A stretch of 8,140 bases of DNA from an uncultured Phycisphaerales bacterium (lineage in GTDB: Bacteria > Planctomycetota > Phycisphaerae > Phycisphaerales > UBA1924). Each line of letters starts with the position of its first letter. Positions within the stretch are counted from its first letter, which is position 1. Shown one piece after another: positions 1 through 5,501 of the stretch. Both the position numbers and the translations under genes were made by a program. Below the pieces are notes generated by a model. The model searched no databases, was not told where the DNA came from, and saw nothing but the letters and a program-made list of their open reading frames with translations. Location of the stretch: the NCBI GenBank assembly GCA_937891445.1, contig CALAFV010000327.1:1-8140 (forward strand). The letters are read 5' to 3'.

Positions 1-2845
1 CTGAGCATATCGCGCCGCGGTCGCGGCGTTGCGACCCGCCGCGGATTCCGGCGCAAGTCAGAACAGCGCCAGCACCGCGTCGACCGTCAGCAGCACCGCC
101 ACCGCCACGCCCACCGCCGTCTTGAGCACGATCGACCACGCCCGGCCCGTCGCCGCCCCGCGCCCGGACCGCCACGACTCGCCCCAGGTGCGCCCCGCCA
201 CGCCACGCTCGGCGAACAGGGCCCCCGCCCCGGCCCCCACCACGCCCCCCACGATCGCGCCCGCCGCGACGGTCGCCACGGCCGCGACCCTCACGCCGCT
301 CGCCGCCGCGATCCTCCCCGCTGCCGCTGCGCTCCTGGCGCGGCTGCTGCGGCTCCTGTTGCTGCTGTTGCGGCTGCGAACCACCCTCCCCCCCGCCGCG
401 CCCGCGACGACGGCGGCGACGGCGACGACGACGCCCCTCGCCGCCTTCGGCGCCCTCGCCACCTTCGCCCTGACCCGTGGATTCCTCGTCCGCCTCGCCG
501 TCCGGGCCGCTCGGGGCGCCCTCGAAGGCGGTGGCGCCTTCCTCCTCGTCCCGCCCCTCGAGGCTCGCACGAGTCCCGTTCCCGCGCTCGGGCTCCGAGT
601 GCTCGACAGGCTCCATGAGCCGCTCCACGGCTTCCTCGCGGCGGGCCGTCGCCTCATCCCGCTCGGGAGCCTCCTCGTGCGCGGGCTCTTCGGCCTCCTT
701 GCGCGCTCCGCCGACGCGCCGCAGCACGGTCCCGGCAGGCTGCTCGCCCTCGGCCGCCTCAGCGCCGTTCTCGCCGCCGTGAGCGGGCGCTGCGCCGGCC
801 TGGCCCTCGCCACGCCCGCCGCGTCCGCGACGACGCCGACGGCGGCGGCGCTTGCCGCCTGTTTCGGTCGCTTGCCCGTTCTCACCGGCGGCGTGCTGCG
901 CCTCCGTCTCGGCGCCCTCGGGAGCCGACGCGGCCTCAGAGGCAGCCTGCTTCTGCGCACGCTGCTCCTCCCGCTTCTCGCGGCGTCGCTCTTCGCCGCC
1001 GCCGCGCTCCGGCTTGCCGCCCTCGGCCTTGCCGTTCTCCGCCGCCGCGGCGTGCTCCCCCTTGCCGCGGCGACGCCGGCGACGGCGCTTCTTCTTCCCA
1101 CCGCCGCTCTCGCGCTGCTCGTCCTCGATATCCGGGGCCGGCTCGTCGAACGAGTCGCCGAGCATCTCCGGCTCGGGCTCCGGCTCCGGCAGCGGCTCGG
1201 CGGCGCGGGCTTCGGCGGCTTCGCGCTCGGGATCGACGGCCCAGTCCTCGGCGGCGGCGCCGGGCAGTTCGAAGGGTGCCAGCAGCGACTCGTCGAGTTT
1301 GGGAGCCGGCAGGCGCGACACGTCGATGTCCGCCCCGCGGTCGTCGTACGCGTAGAAACTCACGCGGTCCACGGGCACCGCCTCGCTGACGCGCACCTCC
1401 ACCTTCTTGCCGCTGAGGCGCTCCAGCCGGCTGAGCGTGTGCCGCTTGCTGCTGAGCAGTTCCCCCGCCAGGCGCGGCGCCACGACCATCTCCACCCGCG
1501 CCACGCGGTTGTACTCCAGCAGCGTCGCCAGTTCGCGGATCGCATCATCCGCGACCGAATCGGGCTTCTGCACCAGCCCGCGCCCGCGGCAGGTCGGGCA
1601 GGAGGCGAAGTGCATCGACTCCTGGCTGCCGCGCATCCGCTGGCGGGTCATCTCCAGGATGCCGAAGGGGCTGATCGGCGCCACCGTCGAGCGGGCCCGG
1701 TCCTTCTTCAGCAGTTCCTTGAACTTCGCCTCGACGTCGCGCCGGTGCTTGGCCGAGCGCATGTCGATCAGGTCGTTGACGACGATCCCGCCCAGGTCGC
1801 GCAGGCGCAACTGGCGGCAGATCTCCTCCGCGGCCTCGAGGTTCGTCTCGTACGCGTTGGTCTCCGCGTCGCGGGCCTCGCGGCTCTTGCCGCTGTTGAC
1901 GTCGATCGCCACCAGCGCCTCGGTCTGGTCGATCACCAGGCGCCCGCCGCTGGGCAGCGGCACCTCGCGGGCGTGGATGTTGCGGATCTGCGGCTCGATC
2001 CCCATCGCGTGGAACAGCGGGGTCTTGCCCGTGTACCGCACCAGGTTCGCCGCCGAGCGCGGCGCGACGATCTTCAGGAACCGCGCCGCCCGCGCCAGCG
2101 CCGCCTCGTTGTCGATGATGATCCGGTCGATGTCGCTGGTGAGCATGTCGCGGAGCGCCCGCACCAGCAGGTCGCTCTCGGAGTACAGCAGCCGCGGCCG
2201 GGAGCCCTTCTTCCACCGCTTCTCGATGTCCTTCCACAGGCGCTGCAGGTACGCCAGGTCGCGCTTCAGTTCCGCCTTGGTCCGCTCCAGCCCCGCCGTC
2301 CGCAGGATGAAGCCGAACCCCTCCGGCAGGTCCAACTGGTCGAGGATCTCGCGCATCTTGCGCCGCGTCTCCTCGTCCTCGACCTTGCGGCTGACCCCCA
2401 CCTTGTCCATCAGCGGCATCATCACCAGGAACCGCCCGGGGATGCTCAGGTAACTCGTCAGCGTCGGGCCCTTGGTCCCCACGCCCTCCTTGAGCACCTG
2501 CACCGCGATCTCCTGGCCGCGCCGCAGGCACTGCTGGATCGGCGGCCGCTCCCGGCGCGGCGTCTTCTTCCCCACCATCTCCGTCGTCTCGGCGTCTTCG
2601 CCGGGGAAGTACCGGGGGTGCAGGTCCGAGACGTGCAGGAAGCCCGACTGCTCAAGCCCGAAGTCCACGAACGCGGCCTGGATCGCCGGCTCGACGTTCA
2701 CGACCGTCCCGAGATAGATCGAGCCGACGTGGCTCGCGGCGTCGGCCCGCTCGGAGTGGAACTCCTCGAGCTTGCCGTCCTCGATCACCGCGACGCGGCA
2801 CTCCTCCCCCGGGACGTAGTTGATCACCATCTGACGCTTGGCCAT
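1..2845 (-). CDS. rne: RNase E/G family endoribonuclease, 3' end running off the window
   Basis: Single-strand-specific endoribonuclease that initiates mRNA decay and processes rRNA and tRNA. The first residues (MAKRQMVIN) and the following S1 RNA-binding region (about 40-135, with AAFVDFG and GFLHV) match RNase E. The 5'-phosphate sensor pair is visible as R182-T183 in LRTAGLER. The catalytic domain has AIDVNSG, giving D315 and N317, and GGIVVNDLIDM, giving D358. The zinc-link that holds the dimer is CPTC, with C416 and C419. These correspond to E. coli D303, N305, D346, C404 and C407 at a constant offset of 12. The core ends near residue 510; beyond it lies more than 300 residues of Glu/Ala/Gly-rich disordered tail with three poly-arginine blocks (584-593, 665-673, 805-814), the kind of tail that binds RNA and partners. 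The start is the ATG preceded by AGAGG two bases upstream. The frame contains no stop down to base 1, and its last roughly 80 codons are doubtful because another frame looks coding there. The core is certain; the C-terminus is not. Confidence 0.93.
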   Translation of the reverse strand, partial: MAKRQMVINYVPGEECRVAVIEDGKLEEFHSERADAASHVGSIYLGTVVNVEPAIQAAFVDFGLEQSGFLHVSDLHPRYFPGEDAETTEMVGKKTPRRERPPIQQCLRRGQEIAVQVLKEGVGTKGPTLTSYLSIPGRFLVMMPLMDKVGVSRKVEDEETRRKMREILDQLDLPEGFGFILRTAGLERTKAELKRDLAYLQRLWKDIEKRWKKGSRPRLLYSESDLLVRALRDMLTSDIDRIIIDNEAALARAARFLKIVAPRSAANLVRYTGKTPLFHAMGIEPQIRNIHAREVPLPSGGRLVIDQTEALVAIDVNSGKSREARDAETNAYETNLEAAEEICRQLRLRDLGGIVVNDLIDMRSAKHRRDVEAKFKELLKKDRARSTVAPISPFGILEMTRQRMRGSQESMHFASCPTCRGRGLVQKPDSVADDAIRELATLLEYNRVARVEMVVAPRLAGELLSSKRHTLSRLERLSGKKVEVRVSEAVPVDRVSFYAYDDRGADIDVSRLPAPKLDESLLAPFELPGAAAEDWAVDPEREAAEARAAEPLPEPEPEPEMLGDSFDEPAPDIEDEQRESGGGKKKRRRRRRRGKGEHAAAAENGKAEGGKPERGGGEERRREKREEQRAQKQAASEAASAPEGAETEAQHAAGENGQATETGGKRRRRRRRRGRGGRGEGQAGAAPAHGGENGAEAAEGEQPAGTVLRRVGGARKEAEEPAHEEAPERDEATARREEAVERLMEPVEHSEPERGNGTRASLEGRDEEEGATAFEGAPSGPDGEADEESTGQGEGGEGAEGGEGRRRRRRRRRRGRGGGEGGSQPQQQQQEPQQPRQERSGSGEDRGGERREGRGRGDRRGGRDRGGRGGGRGGGPVRRAWRGGAHLGRVVAVRARGGDGPGVVDRAQDGGGRGGGGAADGRRGAGAVLTCAGIRGGSQRRDRGAICS
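15..44 (-). terminator. GC-rich hairpin after the stop at 58-60
   Basis: The inner stem pairs 19-24 (GGTCGC) with 31-36 (GCGACC) around a six-base loop. Four more pairs (15-18 with 41-44) follow after a four-base bulge. It lies about 14 bases beyond the TGA that closes the hydrophobic frame, where a terminator would be expected if the coding unit ends there. There is no T-tract, so intrinsic termination is doubtful. Confidence 0.22.
58..294 (-). CDS. Two-helix hydrophobic reading frame inside the rne 3' end (DUF456-like; alternative rne C-terminus or small membrane protein)
   Basis: This frame is offset by one base from rne. From the GTG at its 5' end it encodes 78 residues with two membrane-like segments: a glycine-rich helix (AGAIVGGVVGAGAGALFAE) and a C-terminal one (SIVLKTAVGVAVAVLLTVDA), joined by a polar stretch, with stop TGA. 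All but one of the 78 codons end in G or C, like the real genes here, whereas the rne frame over the same bases has many codons ending in T. The pattern (Gly-rich helix, GAxxAE, short loop, helix with a Lys) reminds me of the C-terminal half of DUF456 membrane proteins, which are normally about twice as long. No DUF456 N-terminal half is visible upstream. It may be a nested or overlapping gene, or the true C-terminus of rne displaced by a one-base indel. The start is arbitrary: the frame is open far upstream and no ribosome site is well placed. Confidence 0.35.
   Translation of the reverse strand: MRVAAVATVAAGAIVGGVVGAGAGALFAERGVAGRTWGESWRSGRGAATGRAWSIVLKTAVGVAVAVLLTVDAVLALF
404..1096 (-). 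repeat. Three poly-arginine blocks in the rne tail
   Basis: The rne frame has three similar basic blocks: KKK followed by seven Arg (1067-1096), K followed by eight Arg (827-853) and ten Arg (404-433). Each is followed by a Gly-rich stretch such as GRGGRGEG or GRGGGEGG. At DNA level they are runs of CGN codons (clusters of acg, gcg and ccg on the plus strand). They are separated by Glu/Ala-rich acidic segments of roughly 70 and 130 residues, giving alternating charge typical of RNA-binding scaffold tails. Confidence 0.7.
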
Positions 2846-2860
2846 TGCCTCTGTCTTTCC

Positions 2861-2879
2861 GCGCGCCTCATGGGCGCGC
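2861..2879 (-). promoter_or_regulatory. Hairpin immediately upstream of the rne ribosome-binding site
   Basis: GCGCGCC at 2861-2867 pairs perfectly with GGCGCGC at 2873-2879 around a five-base loop. In an rne transcript this seven-pair stem ends eight bases before the AGAGG (2852-2848), which is itself two bases before the ATG. A strong stem so near the start could limit ribosome access or be a target for RNase E, as the rne leader is in E. coli. The function is inferred from position only. Confidence 0.4.
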
Positions 2880-2931
2880 TGCGATGGCCCCGCCGCGCTG
2901 CCGCCGGCTCGCGCACGACGGATCGATCGCC

Positions 2932-2952
2932 CCCCGCGCACGCTGCGCGGGG
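2932..2952 (-). promoter_or_regulatory. Nine-pair perfect hairpin in the rne upstream region
   Basis: CCCCGCGCA (2932-2940) and TGCGCGGGG (2944-2952) form nine uninterrupted pairs around a three-base CGC loop. No T-run follows on either strand, so it does not look like an intrinsic terminator. It sits about 90 bases before the rne start and would belong to the rne leader if transcription starts upstream of it. Confidence 0.4.
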
Positions 2953-3193
2953 CCGGCGGCCGTCCATGGATCCGTGCGAAGTTGGGTCAGCCTCACGAAA
3001 AGAACCGCGGCGCTGGGGCCTTGGGGCCCGGCGCCCGGGTTGGGTGAGTCATTCGGAAGTCCGCTTGCCCGCCGGCCGCCCCATCCGCCCCGCTCGACCC
3101 TTCCGCCGCGCCCCGCCCTCGCCTTTGTGGAGGAGAGAGGCTTGCCGGCAGGTCCCTGGGCCGAGCCGAACACACGTGGCCGGCTCATCCGCC

Positions 3194-3215
3194 CCCCGCG
3201 GCTCCGGTCGCGGGG
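3194..3215. other. GC-rich inverted repeat in the ptsI-rne gap
   Basis: CCCCGCG (3194-3200) and CGCGGGG (3209-3215) are exact complements separated by eight bases. It is likely to fold in RNA from either strand, but nothing ties it to a function. Confidence 0.3.
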
Positions 3216-3352
3216 AGGGGAGCCCGAAGGCCCGCCGTGCTCCCCGCTCGGCGCACGCCGGGCGGTCGCAAGCATGTTCCGGCTGCCTCGCCCTGCGGGC
3301 GGCGGAGCCGAAGTCTGTCTCCCTTGGCTTGGGCCCCGTCCCCGTTGCCCCG

Positions 3353-3368
3353 CGCTCCGTCCGGAGCG
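3353..3368 (-). terminator. Hairpin downstream of ptsI
   Basis: CGCTCC (3353-3358) pairs with GGAGCG (3363-3368) around a four-base loop, about 24 bases past the ptsI stop codon. There is no T-tract after it, so it is at best a weak or Rho-assisted terminator, or a 3'-end-stabilising stem. Confidence 0.3.
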
Positions 3369-3392
3369 GTTCTTGGGGTGAGAGGAGGAGGC

Positions 3393-5153
3393 TCAGTACT
3401 CGGCGGCACGCCCGTCGAACGCCTCGGGAATGATCTTTCGAGCCTGGTCCCGCAGGAACGCGGAGACCGCGACATCGGAATCGAGTTCAGACGCCTTCTC
3501 GGCGATCTGCTCGCACTGGGCGACGGTGACGCTCCGGATCAGCCGCTTCAGGGCCGGAATCGACGCCGCCGTTACGGATAGCGTACGCAAACCAAGCCCG
3601 ATGAGCAAGATCGCGTACCCGAGGTCGCCCGCGGATTCCCCGCAGCACGACACGGGAATCCCCTTGCGCCCGGCCGCCCCGATCACGTGGCGGATCAGTT
3701 GGATCACCGCCGGGTGCGCCGGGTTGTACAGGGCGGCCACCCTCTCATTGGTTCGGTCCACCGCCAGGGTGTACTGAACCAGGTCGTTGGTCCCGATCGA
3801 GAAAAAGTCGGCCTCGCGCGCGAATGTGTCGGCCATGAGGGCCGCGGCGGGCACCTCGACCATCATCCCCACCTCAATGTTGCGGTTGAAGGGGATCCCC
3901 TCCTCCTCCAGGTCCTCCATCACGTCGTTGAGCAGGTACTTGCTCTGGCGGAACTCCTGCGTCGTCGTGATCAGGGGGAACATGATCTTGATCGGCCCCT
4001 TGGCCGACGCGCGCAGCAGCGCCCGCAACTGCGTCTTGAACATCGGCAGCGACTGCAGGCAGTACCGGATCGAGCGCAGCCCGAGGAACGGGTTGCGCTC
4101 CGGCGTCTCCGCGCGGCTCTGGGTGTACTTGTCCGCCCCCAGGTCCACCGTCCGGATCGTCAGCGGCCGCCCGCCCAGCAGTTCCACCGCTTTGGAGTAC
4201 GCCGCGTAGTGGTCCTCTTCCGTCGGCTCCTTGTCGCTGGTGAGGTACAGGTACTCCGTCCGGTAGAGGCCGACCCCCTCCCCCCCGCAGTCCAGCACGA
4301 TCGGGATCTCTTCCGGGAACTCGATGTTCGCCAGCAACTCGATGTGGACGCCGTCGCGCGTCTCGCTGGGGAGCGACGCCAGTTCGGCGAGTGACAGCCG
4401 GTACAACCGCTGCTGCTCGATGTGGGCCTCGTACTCCGCCAGTTGCTCCGGCCCGGGGTCCAGGATCACCACGCCGCGGTCGCCATCGATGATCACCGGC
4501 ATCCCGTCCGCCACGTGCTCGGTGAGCCGCCCGCACCCCACCACCGCCGGGATCCCCAGCGCCCGCGCGAAGATCGCCGTGTGGCTCGTCTGGCCGCCCA
4601 GGTCCGTCGCGAAGGCCACCACGTGCTCGCGGTCGAACGCCGCGGCCTGCGACGGCGTCAGGTCCCGCGCCACCACCACGGCACGGTGGGCCAGCGTGTT
4701 GAGCCGGCTGGTGTGCTCCCCGATCAGGTGCTTGAGCACACGGGCCGAAAGGTCCTTCACGTCGTCGACCTTGGTCCGGAAGGTCGGGTCCGGGATCTGC
4801 GAGAACCGCCGCCCCAGGTCCTGAAGGGCCCGCCACGCGGCGTACTCGGCCGTCACGTGCTCGGTCTGGATCAACTCCCGCATCGGCCGCGTGAGCGTCG
4901 GGTCGCACAGCATGCCGATGTGGAAGGCGAAGATCTTCGCCGCCTCGTCCCCCATCTCCCGCTGGGTCGTCGCGCGGAGGATCGACAGTTCCCCCACCGA
5001 GCGGTCCAGGGCCCGCTCCAGGCGCGCCACCTCGGACTCGACGGCCTCCGCCGGGACGGTTCGGCGCGGGATGCGCAGGTGCTCATCGTCCAGCACGAAG
5101 ACCGTGCCGATGACGATGCCGGGGGAAACCGGGATGCCCTTGATGATCTCCAT
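3393..5153 (-). CDS. ptsI: Phosphoenolpyruvate-protein phosphotransferase (PTS enzyme I)
   Basis: Cytoplasmic enzyme I takes phosphate from PEP onto a histidine and passes it to HPr, the first step of the phosphotransferase system. The 586-residue product is close to E. coli EI (575) and has no GAF domain, so it is EI rather than EI-Ntr (PtsP). The N-terminal HPr-binding and phosphohistidine domain carries H191 in GGQTSHTAIFARALGIP. The PEP-binding barrel has R298 (GLYRTEYLY), R334 (TIRTVDLGADK), R360, E433 (MMVEVPAA), N456 (FSIGTNDLVQYT), R467 and C504 (SCCGESAGD). Every one is at a constant offset of two from the E. coli active-site residues, so it should be active. The start chosen is the ATG of MEIIKGIPVSPG, where homology begins; AAGGAG lies 14 bases upstream (5173-5168). 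The frame stays open for 46 more codons, but that extension is low-complexity and begins inside a likely -10 element. No HPr or EII gene adjoins it; rne follows 547 bases downstream on the same strand and rho is divergent. Confidence 0.96.
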   Translation of the reverse strand: MEIIKGIPVSPGIVIGTVFVLDDEHLRIPRRTVPAEAVESEVARLERALDRSVGELSILRATTQREMGDEAAKIFAFHIGMLCDPTLTRPMRELIQTEHVTAEYAAWRALQDLGRRFSQIPDPTFRTKVDDVKDLSARVLKHLIGEHTSRLNTLAHRAVVVARDLTPSQAAAFDREHVVAFATDLGGQTSHTAIFARALGIPAVVGCGRLTEHVADGMPVIIDGDRGVVILDPGPEQLAEYEAHIEQQRLYRLSLAELASLPSETRDGVHIELLANIEFPEEIPIVLDCGGEGVGLYRTEYLYLTSDKEPTEEDHYAAYSKAVELLGGRPLTIRTVDLGADKYTQSRAETPERNPFLGLRSIRYCLQSLPMFKTQLRALLRASAKGPIKIMFPLITTTQEFRQSKYLLNDVMEDLEEEGIPFNRNIEVGMMVEVPAAALMADTFAREADFFSIGTNDLVQYTLAVDRTNERVAALYNPAHPAVIQLIRHVIGAAGRKGIPVSCCGESAGDLGYAILLIGLGLRTLSVTAASIPALKRLIRSVTVAQCEQIAEKASELDSDVAVSAFLRDQARKIIPEAFDGRAAEY

Positions 5154-5286
5154 GCCGCCGCCGGTGGCTCCTTCCCTGCCGCCCGGCCCCGGCCGGCGCC
5201 CCTTCGGCCCCCGCGCCCTCCCCCTCCCCTGGTCTGCAGGACGCCCCGCCCACCCATGCCGCCCCCCGGACCGGACTGCCGCCGGG

Positions 5287-5292
5287 ATCATA
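5287..5292 (-). promoter_or_regulatory. Candidate -10 element for ptsI
   Basis: TATGAT reads on the minus strand about 134 bases upstream of the ptsI start. It is one base from the sigma-70 consensus TATAAT and stands out in a region almost free of A and T. No recognisable -35 lies at the proper distance, so this is a partial match only. Confidence 0.33.
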
Positions 5293-5349
5293 CACGCCGC
5301 CCCGACGGCTCCCCCTGCCCTCCCGGGTTGTCCCGACCGCCCCCGGCGC

Positions 5350-5378
5350 TTGACTTGTCGCGCAAGGTCTGCTCTGAT
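5350..5378 (+). promoter_or_regulatory. Sigma-70-type promoter for rho
   Basis: TTGACT (5350-5355) and TCTGAT (5373-5378) are spaced by exactly 17 bases and match the TTGACA/TATAAT consensus at five and four of six positions. The expected transcription start is near 5385, about 113 bases before rho. This falls on an ATG that opens the leader reading frame. Located in the only gene-free stretch between divergent ptsI and rho, it is the best promoter candidate in the window. Confidence 0.62.
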
Positions 5379-5384
5379 GCTCCC

Positions 5385-5501
5385 ATGGGGATGGGGACAG
5401 GGCGTGGAGGGGAGGCAGCGGGCTCGGCCGCCGAGTTCACATCATCTGGGCTACCGGGCCCGGCCCGCCGCCGCTGGCTGCACGACATCCCGCTCGAATG
5501 A
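5385..5501 (+). CDS. Possible leader peptide of rho (38 codons), overlapping the rho start as ATGA
   Basis: An ATG lying six bases after the predicted -10 opens a 38-codon frame that ends in RRRWLHDIPLE. Its TGA shares bases with the rho ATG (ATGA), the arrangement used for translational coupling. With transcription starting near 5385 the message would be leaderless, so ribosomes could begin here without a Shine-Dalgarno, and rho itself has none. About three quarters of the codons end in G or C, and the second half looks more coding than the first. The frame is also open far upstream, so the overlap could be chance in GC-rich DNA. By analogy E. coli rho is preceded by a short leader peptide gene, rhoL; no sequence similarity is claimed. 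Confidence 0.4.
   Translation: MGMGTGRGGEAAGSAAEFTSSGLPGPARRRWLHDIPLE
5423..5463 (+). promoter_or_regulatory. Small stem and palindrome in the rho leader
   Basis: CTCGG (5423-5427) pairs with CCGAG (5431-5435) around CCG, and a perfect ten-base palindrome CCGGGCCCGG occupies 5454-5463. Both lie between the predicted transcription start and the rho ATG. They could take part in attenuation of rho, which is autoregulated in E. coli, but both are short and could be chance. Confidence 0.25.

Larger units (their letters stand above)
2846..3392. other. 547-base gap between ptsI and rne without a convincing gene
   Basis: Reading frames are open here on both strands because of the high GC content. 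Their translations (Pro/Arg/Gly-rich, no recognisable motif) and the uneven base use at third positions do not look coding. The stretch holds several GC-rich hairpins (listed separately where strong) and must contain the rne promoter and leader. I could not pick out a convincing -35/-10 pair on the minus strand. I recognise no tRNA, RNase P RNA, tmRNA or SRP RNA. Confidence 0.6.

Noticed and set aside
6..8. ATG on the minus strand at the extreme left edge as a start of a further gene
   Set aside because: Only eight bases remain in the window and no ribosome-binding sequence precedes it, so nothing can be supported.
3055..3063. GGAAGTCCG, resembling part of the RNase P RNA conserved GAGGAAGTCCGG
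   Set aside because: None of the other conserved RNase P RNA segments (such as GAAACGGTG or the 3' conserved block) is present nearby.
3353..3368. A true intrinsic terminator after ptsI
   Set aside because: The stem is only six pairs and no T-rich tract follows, so I list it only as a weak candidate.
2845..3381. A plus-strand frame of 178 codons in the ptsI-rne gap
   Set aside because: Its sequence is Pro/Arg-rich without motifs, the start overlaps the rne start codon region, and overlapping frames on both strands are equally open.
29..3433. A plus-strand open frame of 1134 codons across rne and the gap
   Set aside because: It is antisense to a clearly conserved RNase E, its translation is Ala/Arg/Leu/Pro-rich without motifs, and long open antisense frames are expected at this GC content.
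5154..5291. A 46-residue N-terminal extension of enzyme I
   Set aside because: The family starts at MEIIKGIPVSPG. The extension is Gly/Arg/Pro-rich, its ATG lies inside the candidate -10, and AAGGAG is upstream of the internal ATG.
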